In this document: positions 49,408-58,507 of the stretch, one piece after another | Layout: each line of letters begins with the position of its first letter | Position numbering within the stretch: the first letter of the stretch is position 1 | Source: Clostridia bacterium | Lineage (GTDB): Bacteria; Bacillota; Clostridia; Oscillospirales; CAG-272 | DNA: 64,000 nt | Direction: 5' to 3' | Assembly (NCBI GenBank): GCA_017461475.1 | Contig: JAFTXX010000033.1 | Span: 1 to 64,000, forward strand | Position numbers and translations under genes: made by a program | Notes under the pieces: model-generated | What the model saw: the letters and a program-made list of their open reading frames with translations, nothing else | Told to the model about the DNA's origin: nothing | The model's database searches: none

Positions 49408-49928
49408 TGAAAAAGTATTCAACGCATAATTACAGAGAATGGGCAAGTGAAGTAAGCGCCGGCGAAGAGATTCTGCTCTCGGGCGTTGTTTATACATCGC
49501 GTGATGCCGCACACAAGCGTATTTTTGAAGCGATGAAAAAAGGTAATGAATTGCCCTACGATATAAAAGACGCATTCATTTACTACGCAGGTCCCACTCC
49601 CGCAAAAAGCGGTGCCGTCGGTTCGTGCGGACCTACCACCTCGTCAAGAATGGACGTATATGCGCCGACACTTTACGAAATGGGGCTTGCGGCCACAGTG
49701 GGTAAAGGAGACCGAAGTGACGACGTTTACCGCGCGATTAAAGAGAACGGCGGTATTTATCTTTGTGCTATAGGCGGCGCAGGTGCGCTTGCTTCTAAGG
49801 CTATAAAGAAAGCCGAAGTCATTGCATACGACGACCTTGGATGCGAATCGGTGAAGCGATTCGAGATAGAGGACTTCCCTCTTTATGTCGCCATTGATAC
49901 TCAAGGAAACAGTATTTTTAAAAAATAA
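49407..49928 (+). CDS. Class I fumarate hydratase beta-subunit-like protein (FumA C-terminal domain)
   Basis: The 173-residue protein matches the C-terminal (beta) domain of iron-sulfur fumarases and L-tartrate dehydratase: AFIYYAGPTPAKSGAVGSCGPTTSSRMD is the signature, and GGIYLCAIGGAGALASKAI follows. The alpha subunit that holds the 4Fe-4S cluster is not encoded in this window. Two-subunit fumarases need it, so it must lie elsewhere. It is translationally coupled to the divIVA-like gene, an unusual neighbour. Confidence 0.88.
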   Translation: MKKYSTHNYREWASEVSAGEEILLSGVVYTSRDAAHKRIFEAMKKGNELPYDIKDAFIYYAGPTPAKSGAVGSCGPTTSSRMDVYAPTLYEMGLAATVGKGDRSDDVYRAIKENGGIYLCAIGGAGALASKAIKKAEVIAYDDLGCESVKRFEIEDFPLYVAIDTQGNSIFKK

Positions 49929-49945
49929 AAAGGAGTTGTGCCGCA

Positions 49946-50815
49946 ATGTCGATAGGAAGCAAAATCAAACGCCTACGCAAGAAGCGCGGCATGACGCAAG
50001 CTGAACTTTCCGACGGCATTATTACACGCGGTATGCTCAGCAGGATTGAAAGCGGCAGTGCGGTGCCATCCATGCAATCACTTGATGCCATCGCTTCCCG
50101 ACTTGAAGTTTCACCGTCATTCTTACTTGAGGCGGGTGACGACATTCTTCCCGCGGAGTACGCGCGCGTAAAAAAAGCAATCGAGACAGAGTACCGTGCA
50201 AAAAACTTTAAAGAATGCTATGAAATCTTTTCACTTTGGACATCTGTGGACGATCCTACTTTAAGCACAATCTTTGCCACAACTGCTTTTGAAGTTGCAC
50301 TTAACGCTTTCTATGTCGGAAATTTTGTCAAGTCCAAAGAGATATTAAAAGAAATTGAACAGTTACTGCCTACATTACTTATAATTTCTCCGTATGCAAA
50401 TCAAAAACGAATTGATTTTTTGCTTAATGTTATCGAGCACATCGACAACTTAGAAACTGCTGTTGAGCTCGCTGACAATATTCCGGATTTTGAATTTTCG
50501 CCATCTGTTTTTTTCATTATGCTGAAGCTGATTAAAGCAGGACGGCATGCGGAATGCAATACTCTGATGGAATTTTGCGCGCTTGACGACTGCTATACTG
50601 AATACATCTCTGCACAGCTTACTATTAAAGATTATAAATTCATCGACGCTATAATCATAATGAAGTCACTAATCGCAAAAAAAGACTGCCCCGTTTTCCT
50701 CAAACTGCTTTGTTTAAATTCAATAGAAAACTGTTGTAAGCTATGCGAAGACTACAAAGGTGCGTACGAAAATCATCTTGCATATCAAACTTTGCTTAGT
50801 GAAATCAAACGTTAA
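49946..50815 (+). CDS. XRE regulator with TPR-like C-terminal region
   Basis: The 289-residue protein has an N-terminal helix-turn-helix (1-65; KRGMTQAELSDGIITRGMLSRIE). The helical remainder of about 200 residues resembles the TPR-repeat domain of Rgg/PlcR-type regulators. It may bind a signalling peptide; no peptide gene is obvious nearby. It is 17 bp after the fumarase beta gene and has AAGGAG upstream. It is directly before the strong carboxyltransferase operon, which it might control. Confidence 0.83.
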   Translation: MSIGSKIKRLRKKRGMTQAELSDGIITRGMLSRIESGSAVPSMQSLDAIASRLEVSPSFLLEAGDDILPAEYARVKKAIETEYRAKNFKECYEIFSLWTSVDDPTLSTIFATTAFEVALNAFYVGNFVKSKEILKEIEQLLPTLLIISPYANQKRIDFLLNVIEHIDNLETAVELADNIPDFEFSPSVFFIMLKLIKAGRHAECNTLMEFCALDDCYTEYISAQLTIKDYKFIDAIIIMKSLIAKKDCPVFLKLLCLNSIENCCKLCEDYKGAYENHLAYQTLLSEIKR

Positions 50816-50828
50816 TTTTATCAATAGT

Positions 50829-50861
50829 AAATGCCGATAGATGCATTCTGTCGGCATTTTT
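50829..50861 (+). terminator. Terminator of the XRE regulator gene
   Basis: aaatgccga / tcggcattt stem followed by TT. Confidence 0.8.
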
Positions 50862-50927
50862 GTGTAAAATGCATAACCGAGTGAAAATACTTGAACATAT
50901 TCTGTCAAAATTTTAACTTAAATTTGT

Positions 50928-50956
50928 TTGAAAAAGTAAAATATTTGTGGTATAGT
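50928..50956 (+). promoter_or_regulatory. Promoter of the carboxyltransferase/Na+ pump operon
   Basis: TTGAAA (50928-50933) and TATAGT (50951-50956), 17-bp spacing, TGG extended -10. It is followed by a ~100-nt untranslated leader. Confidence 0.7.
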
Positions 50957-51060
50957 ATATAATGGGTAAGAAAGTGGATTTTACCTCTTTGGCATACACC
51001 CGACATTTCCACAGTGTTACAAAGAAAAAAATATATTATTAAAGTAAACGGAGGTTTACA

Positions 51061-52521
51061 ATGGAGAACAAAATCAAATCTGCGGCAGCTCTCCGCAAGG
51101 CGCTTGAAAGAAAAGACGCCGACAGCGTAAAGGCAGCCGCAACGGCAAAGAATTTCTCCGCAAGACAGATTATTACTTCTGTTCTTGACGAAGGTACATT
51201 TGCCGAAATCGGCGCATACGTCAAGCGTACACCCGACAGCGAAGAGTTTGAGGGCGTTATCTGCGGCTACGGCGCAATCGACAGCCGTCTTGTATTTGTA
51301 TTTGCACAAGACTTTTACCGAATGAAAGGCGCGTTTGACGACAGCCAGGCAAAGAAGATTTGCGCACTGTATGAACTCGCTGTTAAGAACGGCGCTCCCG
51401 TCATCGGCATCTTCAACAGCGCGGGCGCTGTTATCAGCGAAGGCGTTGACGCTCTCGGCGCATACGGCAAGGTTATGAGTGCTGTTGCAAAGGCTTCCGG
51501 CGTTATCCCGCAGATTGCTTACATTGACGGTATCTGCGCAGGCAGCGCGGCTGTTATCGCTTCGATGTTTGACATCGCGGTTTCGGTGAAGGACAAGTCC
51601 AGTGTTTATGTAAATCCCCCTTCTCTGCTTAAGGGCAACGCGGGCACAAGCGAATACGCTTCTGCAAACGGTCTTGTTTCAAAGGTTTACAAAGGTGTTG
51701 GCGAAGCTCTCGGAGGTATCCGCACACTTGTAAACTATCTCCCCCAGAACAATATGGAAGGCACTGTTACCGAAATGATGACAGACGACCTCAACAGACT
51801 CGTTGATGTATCGTTTGTTGCAGACGGCAACTATGATGTAAAGAAAGTTATCACCGCAATTGCGGATAACTGCAACTACATCGAACTTTCAGAAGACTAT
51901 GCACCCGAAGCGGTCTGCGCTCTCGCTACTATCGGCGGCAGCGTCGCAGGCGTTGTCGCAAATCAGCCGAGCGTAAACGGCGGTCGCCTTACTCCTTTCG
52001 GAGCAAGAAAGATTGCAAAATTTGTTTCTATGTGTGACAGTTTTGCTATTCCCGTTGTTACGCTTGTTGACAGCGAAGGCTTTGCAGTAGGCGATGAATA
52101 TGAAAACATGCCTTTTGCGGCTGAACTCTCAAAGCTCGCTTATGCTTACTCGGGCGCTACCACCGCTAAGGTAACCGTAGTTCTCGGCAATGCATTCGGC
52201 GGTGCGTTCACTCTCATGGGCTCTAAGTCCATCGGTGCTGATGTTGCTTTTGCTCTTGACAGTGCAAAGATAAGCATTATGTCTCCCCGCAGCGCAGTTG
52301 CGTTCCTCTGCAACGAGCGCGTTGCAAAGAAGACTCGCGAAGAGGTTGAAGCAAGTTGGGCGGCTGAAAATGCAGCTCCCGTTATGGCGGCGGTTCACGG
52401 CGAAATTGACGACATTATCGCAAATACAGAACTCCGTCAGCGCATTTGCGCGGCGCTTTCGATGCTCGCATCGAAGTGCGGCTGTACTCCTGAGCGCAAG
52501 CATCCCAACATGCCCCTTTAA
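51061..52521 (+). CDS. mmdA: Acyl-CoA (methylmalonyl/propionyl-CoA type) carboxyltransferase subunit
   Basis: The 486-residue protein has the two-lobe crotonase-fold carboxyltransferase domain: GTFAEIGAYVKRT near residue 45, IGIFNSAGAVISEGVDALGAYG, IDGICAGSAAVIASMFD as the acyl-CoA oxyanion region, and VVTLVDSEGFAVGDEYE and LGNAFGGAFTLMGSKSIGAD in the second lobe. It moves the carboxyl group between acyl-CoA and biotin on the carrier protein. It starts the operon of carrier, sodium pump and a second carboxyltransferase. The codon use is very biased, indicating high expression. Confidence 0.92.
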   Translation: MENKIKSAAALRKALERKDADSVKAAATAKNFSARQIITSVLDEGTFAEIGAYVKRTPDSEEFEGVICGYGAIDSRLVFVFAQDFYRMKGAFDDSQAKKICALYELAVKNGAPVIGIFNSAGAVISEGVDALGAYGKVMSAVAKASGVIPQIAYIDGICAGSAAVIASMFDIAVSVKDKSSVYVNPPSLLKGNAGTSEYASANGLVSKVYKGVGEALGGIRTLVNYLPQNNMEGTVTEMMTDDLNRLVDVSFVADGNYDVKKVITAIADNCNYIELSEDYAPEAVCALATIGGSVAGVVANQPSVNGGRLTPFGARKIAKFVSMCDSFAIPVVTLVDSEGFAVGDEYENMPFAAELSKLAYAYSGATTAKVTVVLGNAFGGAFTLMGSKSIGADVAFALDSAKISIMSPRSAVAFLCNERVAKKTREEVEASWAAENAAPVMAAVHGEIDDIIANTELRQRICAALSMLASKCGCTPERKHPNMPL

Positions 52522-52532
52522 GGAGGTAAACG

Positions 52533-52931
52533 ATGTTTGATTTTATGTTAGATGCCGCACAGATAAGACAGGTTCCTCACGAAACAGTTGGTGAAAAACT
52601 TGCAGTCGGCGGCGAAGTTTCCCTTCGCGGCATGTTAACGGTTTTTGCCGTTCTCATCCTCATCTGGGGTATTGTTGAACTTCTGCACCTGATTCTCGGT
52701 GAGAAGACTAAACCTGCAAAGGTTGTGGAAGAAGTTTCTGCTCCCGCTTTAGCGGAAGTACAAGCCGAAGAAGTTGCTCCCGCGGTTGTTCCGGAAGTGA
52801 ATGCGGCTGCCGACTACGACATTATCGCAGTCATTACCGCGGCAGTTGCCGCAGCAAGCGGCTCTTCGCCTAACTCGTTCAGAGTTGTATCTTTCAAGCG
52901 CGCAAACAATAAATTTTCCAGCGGAAAATAA
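52533..52931 (+). CDS. OadG/MmdD-like small membrane subunit
   Basis: The 132-residue protein has one membrane helix (about 32-55, GMLTVFAVLILIWGIVELLHLI), an Ala/Pro/Glu-rich linker and a conserved C-terminal part with SPNSFRVVSFKR, as in OadG/MmdD proteins. It anchors the carboxyltransferase to the membrane-bound Na+ pump. It lies between the acyl-CoA carboxyltransferase gene (11 bp gap) and the biotin carrier gene. Confidence 0.82.
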   Translation: MFDFMLDAAQIRQVPHETVGEKLAVGGEVSLRGMLTVFAVLILIWGIVELLHLILGEKTKPAKVVEEVSAPALAEVQAEEVAPAVVPEVNAAADYDIIAVITAAVAAASGSSPNSFRVVSFKRANNKFSSGK

Positions 52932-52950
52932 TCATTAAGGAGAAATTAAA

Positions 52951-53364
52951 ATGAAACAGTATACAATTACAGTTAACGGCGTTGCATATGACGTTACCGT
53001 TGAAGAAATCGGTGCAGTTCCCACTGTTGCCCCCGTAGCAGCCGCTCCCGTTGCAGTTCCCGTGGCAGCGCCTGCAGTTGCTCCCGCTCCCGCCGCTGCT
53101 CCTGCTCCTGCAGCAGCACCCGCAGCTCCCAAGGCATCCGGTGCTCAGGGCGCAGTTAAGGTAAACGCTCCTATGCCCGGAACCATTCTCAAACTCAATG
53201 TTACCGTCGGTCAGACCGTTAAGAGCGGCGACTCTCTCTGCGTGCTTGAGGCTATGAAGATGGAAAATGACATTCCTGCTCCTCAGGACGGTACTGTTGC
53301 TTCTATCGAAGTTACCACCGGCGCATCCGTTCAGAGCGGCGACGTTCTTGTCACTCTCAACTGA
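52951..53364 (+). CDS. Biotin carboxyl carrier protein
   Basis: The 137-residue protein has an N-terminal domain (1-25), a long Ala/Pro linker (about 25-62) and a biotinyl domain with the biotin attachment site Lys103 in LEAMKMENDI. It carries CO2 between the carboxyltransferases and the sodium-pumping beta subunit. The linker allows the biotin to swing between the active sites. AAGGAG precedes the start. Confidence 0.94.
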   Translation: MKQYTITVNGVAYDVTVEEIGAVPTVAPVAAAPVAVPVAAPAVAPAPAAAPAPAAAPAAPKASGAQGAVKVNAPMPGTILKLNVTVGQTVKSGDSLCVLEAMKMENDIPAPQDGTVASIEVTTGASVQSGDVLVTLN

Positions 53365-53388
53365 CTTTAAAAGAAAGTTGGTACTCAC

Positions 53389-54567
53389 ATGCTTGACGTT
53401 ATAATGGAATTTGTGAGGAGTACAGGCATAAACGAGTTTATCAATGACCCTGTTTTGCTTGGAAAAACCCTTGCAATGTATGTTATTATCGGCGTGCTGG
53501 TATACCTCGCTATCGGTAAAAAATATGAGCCTTTGCTCCTTTTGCCAATCGCTTTCGGTATGTTGCTTGCCAATCTTCCCGGAGCGGAACTCTTCCACAT
53601 GGAATACTTCCTCCAGGACGAACTAAACTATTCGCAGATACTTCACGGCGGACTTGTTGACATTCTTTATCTCGGTGTTAAACTCGGTATTTATCCTTCG
53701 CTGATATTCCTCGGTGTCGGTGCAATGACCGACTTTACCCCCCTTATCGCCAACCCGAAGAGCCTTCTTCTCGGTGCGGCGGCACAGTTCGGCGTATTTG
53801 CCGCATTCTTCGGCGCACTTTTCCTCGGTTTTGCTCCCGAAGCCGCGGCTGCTATCGGTATCATCGGCGGTGCCGACGGTCCTACCGCTATTCTTGTAAC
53901 CAAGAACCTTGCACCTCAGTTGCTCGGCCCTATCGCGGTTGCCGCATACTCTTATATGGCGCTTATTCCGATTATTCAGCCTCCGTTTATGAAGTTGCTG
54001 ACCACAAAGAAGGAACGCGCTGTGGTAATGAACAATCTTCGCCCCGTTTCCAAGGTTGAAAAGGTTGTATTCCCTATCGCCGTTACCATTGTGGTTTGCT
54101 TGCTTGTTCCCGATGCCGCTCCTCTTGTAGGTTTCCTTATGCTCGGCAACCTCTTTAATGTTTGCGGTGTTACCGACCGCCTTTCCAAGACCGCTCAGAA
54201 CGAACTTTGCAACATTCTTACCATCTTCCTCGGCGTTTCGGTAGGTGCTACTGCAAGTGCAGACACGTTCCTTTCACTTGATACTCTCAAGATTATCGGT
54301 CTCGGCCTTGCGGCGTTCATCCTTGCTACATGCGGCGGCGTGCTTTTCGGCAAACTTATGTATGTTGTTACCGGCGGTAAAATCAATCCGCTTATCGGTT
54401 CGGCAGGCGTAAGCGCCGTTCCTATGGCAGCACGTGTTTCCAACACCGTAGGTCAGGAGACCAATCCCGCAAACTTCCTTCTCATGCACGCAATGGGCCC
54501 CAATGTCGCAGGCGTTATCGGTTCTGCGGTAGCCGCAGGTGTATTCCTGCAGTATTTCTTAGGTTAA
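53389..54567 (+). CDS. oadB: Sodium-ion-translocating decarboxylase beta subunit
   Basis: The 392-residue protein has about nine or ten membrane helices. It carries the family's key motifs: [18 protein letters not shown] near residue 103, GGADGPTAI ([14 protein letters not shown]) near residue 160, and later [15 protein letters not shown] and [10 protein letters not shown]. It releases CO2 from carboxybiotin while exporting Na+. It has 25 bp upstream to the carrier gene and a weak ribosome site, so coupling to upstream translation is likely. Confidence 0.93.
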   Translation: MLDVIMEFVRSTGINEFINDPVLLGKTLAMYVIIGVLVYLAIGKKYEPLLLLPIAFGMLLANLPGAELFHMEYFLQDELNYSQILHGGLVDILYLGVKLGIYPSLIFLGVGAMTDFTPLIANPKSLLLGAAAQFGVFAAFFGALFLGFAPEAAAAIGIIGGADGPTAILVTKNLAPQLLGPIAVAAYSYMALIPIIQPPFMKLLTTKKERAVVMNNLRPVSKVEKVVFPIAVTIVVCLLVPDAAPLVGFLMLGNLFNVCGVTDRLSKTAQNELCNILTIFLGVSVGATASADTFLSLDTLKIIGLGLAAFILATCGGVLFGKLMYVVTGGKINPLIGSAGVSAVPMAARVSNTVGQETNPANFLLMHAMGPNVAGVIGSAVAAGVFLQYFLG

Positions 54568-54585
54568 TACGAGAGGTAAAATAAA

Positions 54586-55983
54586 ATGGCAAAAGTAAAA
54601 ATTACTGAAACCGTACTGCGCGACTCTCACCAGTCGCTTGCGGCTACGAGAATGACCACCGCCGAAATGCTTCCGATTCTCGAAGCACTTGACGCGGTTG
54701 GATATCACGCACTTGAAGCGTGGGGCGGCGCTACATTTGACTCCTGCCTCCGTTTCCTTAACGAAGACCCCTGGGAAAGACTTCGCACTATCCGCGACCA
54801 TGTAAAGAACACAAAGCTCCAGATGCTTTTCCGCGGTCAGAACATCCTCGGCTACCGTCACTATGCTGATGATGTAGTTGAATACTTCGTTCAGAAGTCG
54901 ATTGCAAACGGTATTGACATCATCCGTATCTTTGACGCGCTCAACGACCCTAGAAACCTCAAGACCGCTATCAATGCAACAAAGAAAGAGGGCGGTCACG
55001 TTCAGGTTGCGTTCAGTTACACAACCAGCCCTGTTCATAACAACGACTATTTTGCAAAACTTGCAAAGGACATGGAGAACATGGGCGCAGACTCTATCTG
55101 TATCAAGGATATGTCCGGCCTTCTCCTTCCCTACGATGCTTACGACCTTGTTCAGAAACTCAAGGCGAGTGTTAAAGTTCCGATTGAACTTCATACCCAC
55201 TACACCGCAGGTGTTGCATCCATGACTACTATGAAGGCTATTGAGGCAGGCGTTGACATCGTCGACACTGCAATTTCTCCCTTTGCTATGGGTACTTCTC
55301 AGCCCGCAACCGAGCCTATCGTTGCCGCTCTTGCAGGCACTGAGTACGACACAGGTCTTGACCTTGAAAAACTCAATGTCGTTTCCAAGTATTTTGACGG
55401 TATCCGCGAGAAATATCTCGAAAGCGGTCTTATCAATCCTAAGGTTCTTAAGGTTGACGTTAACGCTCTTCGTTACCAGGTTCCCGGCGGTATGCTTTCC
55501 AACCTTGTTTCTCAGCTCAAGCAGGCGGGCAAACTCGACCAGCTCGACGAGGTTCTTGCAGAAGTTCCGCGCGTTCGCGCAGACGCTGGCTATCCTCCGC
55601 TTGTAACTCCTACTTCCCAGATCGTTGGTACTCAGGCAGTATTCAACGTTATCTCGGGCGAGCGTTACAAGATAGTAACCAAGGAGTTCAAGGGCATTGT
55701 TCACGGCGACTACGGTACCACTCCCGTTCCGATTTCCGACGCTTTCAAGAAGCAGATTCTCGGCAACGAAAAGCCTATTACCTGCCGTCCCGCTGACAAC
55801 ATCAAACCCGAACTTGCATCTCTCCGCGATAAGGTTAAGCCTTATATGGAGCAGGAAGAGGACGTCCTCACCTATGCTCTGTTCGAGCAGGTTGCAACCA
55901 AGTTCTTTGAAGACCGCAAAGCGAAACTTTACGAACTTGACGGTGCAAACGCTGATAAAGACCTCGGCGTACACAGTGTATAA
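54586..55983 (+). CDS. oadA: Oxaloacetate decarboxylase / pyruvate carboxylase carboxyltransferase subunit
   Basis: The 465-residue protein has the HMGL-like TIM barrel: TVLRDSHQSLAATRMTT at the start, FDSCLRFLNEDPWERLR, MLFRGQNILGYRHYADD, SICIKDMSGLL with the carbamylated Lys, and IELHTHYTAG with the metal His pair. A carboxylase-conserved domain (about 330-440) follows. The biotin domain of full OadA (about 590 residues) is absent, consistent with the separate carrier gene. It transfers carboxyl between oxaloacetate/pyruvate and biotin. A terminator lies 4 bp after its stop. Confidence 0.93.
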   Translation: MAKVKITETVLRDSHQSLAATRMTTAEMLPILEALDAVGYHALEAWGGATFDSCLRFLNEDPWERLRTIRDHVKNTKLQMLFRGQNILGYRHYADDVVEYFVQKSIANGIDIIRIFDALNDPRNLKTAINATKKEGGHVQVAFSYTTSPVHNNDYFAKLAKDMENMGADSICIKDMSGLLLPYDAYDLVQKLKASVKVPIELHTHYTAGVASMTTMKAIEAGVDIVDTAISPFAMGTSQPATEPIVAALAGTEYDTGLDLEKLNVVSKYFDGIREKYLESGLINPKVLKVDVNALRYQVPGGMLSNLVSQLKQAGKLDQLDEVLAEVPRVRADAGYPPLVTPTSQIVGTQAVFNVISGERYKIVTKEFKGIVHGDYGTTPVPISDAFKKQILGNEKPITCRPADNIKPELASLRDKVKPYMEQEEDVLTYALFEQVATKFFEDRKAKLYELDGANADKDLGVHSV

Positions 55984-55986
55984 ATG

Positions 55987-56028
55987 AAAACGCCTCTGCG
56001 GTATAAAAAGACCGCAGAGGCAGTTTTA
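55987..56028 (+). terminator. Terminator of the carboxyltransferase/Na+ pump operon
   Basis: gcctctgcggt / accgcagaggc stem followed by TTTTAT. Confidence 0.88.
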
Positions 56029-56044
56029 TAGATAGGTGGTAAAT

Positions 56045-56635
56045 ATGCTGAATTTGTTCAATAGTCCTGATAAAAAGTTAAAATCCGAATTGTTCAAACT
56101 TTTAAAAGACAAAATCAACGAATGGGAAAGCACCGACATTTATGCAATTTCTCTTTATGTCGAATCGGAGTGCGACAATCCGTTTGACACTACCGTAACG
56201 TTAGGCTTTAACACCGAAGCGAACTTCCAAAATAATATTTCTCGAGCGTGGGACGAACAAGAGGCACGTTGGAACTACGCTTTTTGGATTCAAAACCAAG
56301 AGTTAGTCTTTGGAATCGGTGAAACTAAAGAGTGCTTTAAAAAATGGCTTGTCGATAAAGGATATGGCTATTATTCATATGATGAATTATATAGCTGCGA
56401 TAATTCTGACAAGTTGTGTGAAATCGGAGAAAAAGCATTCGCGGATTTTATAAAAATACTAATCACAGTAGTACAAGAATTTCATTCTTGCGGATACATA
56501 CGCAAAAAGTTCGGACACGAAATTCCGATTTTAATTCACGAATTGGAATACTATGAGAAAATTGCAACTCAAAATATCGAAGCAAACACACAAGAACTTG
56601 TAGCCGATTTCGTAAAATTCTGCAGAGGTGAGTAA
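56045..56635 (+). CDS. DUF4303-like protein
   Basis: The 196-residue protein has ISRAWDEQEARWNYAFWIQNQ in the middle and a C-terminal half rich in aromatic and acidic residues. This pattern resembles DUF4303, an immunity-protein-like family in polymorphic toxin and contact systems, but I cannot verify it. The start at 56045 has TAGGTGG upstream. It is a single gene between two strong terminators. Function unknown. Confidence 0.7.
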   Translation: MLNLFNSPDKKLKSELFKLLKDKINEWESTDIYAISLYVESECDNPFDTTVTLGFNTEANFQNNISRAWDEQEARWNYAFWIQNQELVFGIGETKECFKKWLVDKGYGYYSYDELYSCDNSDKLCEIGEKAFADFIKILITVVQEFHSCGYIRKKFGHEIPILIHELEYYEKIATQNIEANTQELVADFVKFCRGE

Positions 56636-56636
56636 C

Positions 56637-56670
56637 AAAAAAGACGGACAGCAAACTGTCCGTCTTTTTT
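56637..56670. terminator. Terminator between the DUF4303-like gene and rplS
   Basis: aaaaaagacggacag / ctgtccgtctttttt, 4-nt loop, between convergent genes. Confidence 0.9.
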
Positions 56671-56688
56671 GACTGTTTTAGGTAAGAC

Positions 56689-57036
56689 TTAGTTATCGAT
56701 CTTTTCCTTAACTTTTGCACTCTTACCAACGCGCTCGCGGATGTAGTAAAGCTTCGCACGGCGAACCTTACCAACTCTTACGAGTTCAACCTTAACAACG
56801 TTGGGAGAATGGAGCGGGAAGGTCTTCTCTACGCCGCAACCGTATGCAACACGTCTTACAGTGAAGGTTTCCGAGATTCCACCGCCGTGCTTTGCGATAA
56901 CGGTACCCTCGAAAATCTGGATTCTCTCCCTTGCACCCTCTTTGATTCTGTTGTGAACCTTAACGGTGCTACCTACTTCGATTACAGGGGGATTTTCCTT
57001 AATCTGCTCATTAACAAAAGCCTCAATCTTATTCAT
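56689..57036 (-). CDS. rplS: 50S ribosomal protein L19
   Basis: The 115-residue protein has the L19 core: [33 protein letters not shown] (split over two strands) and [29 protein letters not shown]. The start at 57036 has AGGAGG upstream. It stands alone here; in many Firmicutes it follows trmD. L19 sits at the 30S-50S bridge. Confidence 0.96.
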   Translation of the reverse strand: MNKIEAFVNEQIKENPPVIEVGSTVKVHNRIKEGARERIQIFEGTVIAKHGGGISETFTVRRVAYGCGVEKTFPLHSPNVVKVELVRVGKVRRAKLYYIRERVGKSAKVKEKIDN

Positions 57037-57110
57037 TTTTGGCTCCTCCTTATACATCGAACATTCATGCAGAGCTTCGCAGCGGACTGTTCTAAATAAT
57101 TGTTGCTTTT
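57037..57110 (-). ncRNA. Possible L19 leader
   Basis: About 75 nt of 5' untranslated sequence precede rplS, with a short stem candidate (TGCGAAGCTCTGCA) near its middle. A conserved L19 leader is known in Firmicutes at this place; the match here is by position only. Confidence 0.35.
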
Positions 57111-57124
57111 ACACAACGCATTTG

Positions 57125-57153
57125 ATTATAACACAAGGATTTAGAATTTGCAA
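57125..57153 (-). promoter_or_regulatory. Promoter of rplS
   Basis: Reverse strand TTGCAA (57148-57153) and TATAAT (57125-57130), 17-bp spacing. Confidence 0.7.
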
Positions 57154-57207
57154 TAGAAAAATGCAAAATTTTCAGCAATTTTTGCAAAAATTGTTCTCAT
57201 TAAATTA

Positions 57208-57236
57208 TTGAATATTTAAACTTATTATGTTATAAT
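57208..57236 (+). promoter_or_regulatory. Promoter of the apgM-type gene and the genes behind it
   Basis: TTGAAT (57208-57213) and TATAAT (57231-57236), 17-bp spacing, 51 bp before the start codon. Downstream genes to 63428 are all on the plus strand with small gaps or overlaps. Confidence 0.75.
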
Positions 57237-57286
57237 AAAAAAATAATATGGAATACTATATTTTTATTTAGCGAAAGGCATTTACA

Positions 57287-58495
57287 ATGAAATACTTTGT
57301 CCTCGTCTGCGACGGTATGGCAGACAGAAAAATCAAAGAACTCGGCGACCGCACCCCTATGGAAGCCGCAAACAAACCCATGATGGACATGCTTGCATCC
57401 AAAGCGATGTGCGGCACCGTTTCCAATGTTCCAAACGGTATGGTTCCCGAAAGCGATACTGCAAATCTTGCTATTCTCTCTTATGACCCTAAAGTTTACT
57501 CCAAGGGACGGTCCCCGCTTGAGGCTATGAGCATGGGACTTGACATGCAGCCCGATGAAACCGCGTATCGCTGCAATGTTGTTACTCTCAGCGACGACGA
57601 GGACTATGACAATAAAATAATGCTTGACCACAGCGCGGACGAGATTACCACCGAAGAGGCTGACGCGCTTATCAAGACGCTTGAGGAAAAGCTCGGCAAC
57701 GAAATGCGCCATTTCTACACCGGTGTTTCCTACCGTCACTGTCTGCTCTGGAAGAACGGCTCGGAGACATACAACTTCATGCGCCCGCACGACATTCTCG
57801 GTCAGTGCATCAAGGACTATCTGCCGCACGGCGAGGAAGGCAAGCCTTTTTACGACCTTATGCGCGCAAGTTATGACATTCTCAAAGACCACCCCGTAAA
57901 TGTTGCAAGACGTGCCGCCGGCAAGCGAATTGCAAACTCTGCGTGGCTCTGGAGTCCCGGTAAGAAACCCGCTCTTCCCTCTTTCTCCGAAAAGTGGGGA
58001 CTAAGCGGTGCTGTAATTTCCGCAGTTGACCTTATCAAGGGTATCGGTATTTGCGCGGGAATGAAGTCTATCGACGTTGAGGGTGCTACCGGTAACGTTC
58101 ACACCAACTACGACGGTAAAGCTGACGCGGCTATCAAGGCGTTCAAGGACGGACACGACTTTGTATTTGTTCATGTTGAAGGTCCCGACGAGTGCGGTCA
58201 CCGTGCCGAGATTGACAATAAGGTGCTTGCTATTGAGAAAATAGACTCTATCATTCTCAAGAAAGTTTATGAATATCTCAAGGACAGCGGCGAAGACTTT
58301 AAGATTTTCCTGCTCCCCGACCATCCCACACCTATTGAGATTCGCACACACAGTATGGAGCCTGTTCCCTTCTTTGTATACTCCAGTAACAAAGAGACAC
58401 GCGGAGTTGAAAAGTTCACCGAGGCTACCGCTGAGGCTACAAAGCTTTACTATCCCGCAGGTCATCAGCTTCTCGACTACATAATCGAAAAATAA
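57287..58495 (+). CDS. Cofactor-independent phosphoglycerate mutase-like enzyme (apgM type; candidate homoserine kinase)
   Basis: The 402-residue metalloenzyme of the alkaline-phosphatase superfamily has the metal ligand Asp in VCDGMAD near residue 9, SDTANLAILSYDP near residue 57 with the catalytic Ser, HVEGPDECGHRAE with the His/Asp ligands and LPDHPTPIEIRTHS near the end. This matches the archaeal-type apgM family. One branch of it was proposed to be a non-orthologous homoserine kinase where it neighbours threonine genes. thrC lies 3.4 kb downstream in the same direction. Either phosphoglycerate mutase or homoserine kinase activity is possible. Confidence 0.85.
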   Translation: MKYFVLVCDGMADRKIKELGDRTPMEAANKPMMDMLASKAMCGTVSNVPNGMVPESDTANLAILSYDPKVYSKGRSPLEAMSMGLDMQPDETAYRCNVVTLSDDEDYDNKIMLDHSADEITTEEADALIKTLEEKLGNEMRHFYTGVSYRHCLLWKNGSETYNFMRPHDILGQCIKDYLPHGEEGKPFYDLMRASYDILKDHPVNVARRAAGKRIANSAWLWSPGKKPALPSFSEKWGLSGAVISAVDLIKGIGICAGMKSIDVEGATGNVHTNYDGKADAAIKAFKDGHDFVFVHVEGPDECGHRAEIDNKVLAIEKIDSIILKKVYEYLKDSGEDFKIFLLPDHPTPIEIRTHSMEPVPFFVYSSNKETRGVEKFTEATAEATKLYYPAGHQLLDYIIEK

Positions 58496-58507
58496 AGGAG
58501 ACATTTT

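Noticed and set aside
48646..49575. A 309-codon reverse open frame opposite the divIVA-like gene
   Set aside because: The plus strand encodes a clear coiled-coil protein with DivIVA motif, promoter and ribosome site; the reverse frame has no recognisable feature.
53025..53140. Ala/Pro-rich low-complexity stretch as a DNA repeat
   Set aside because: It encodes the flexible linker of the biotin carrier protein, as is usual for the family.
54559..55974. A 471-codon open frame on the reverse strand opposite the OadA gene
   Set aside because: It is a mirror of a highly codon-biased gene; its composition and lack of any domain or ribosome site show that the plus-strand carboxyltransferase is the real gene.
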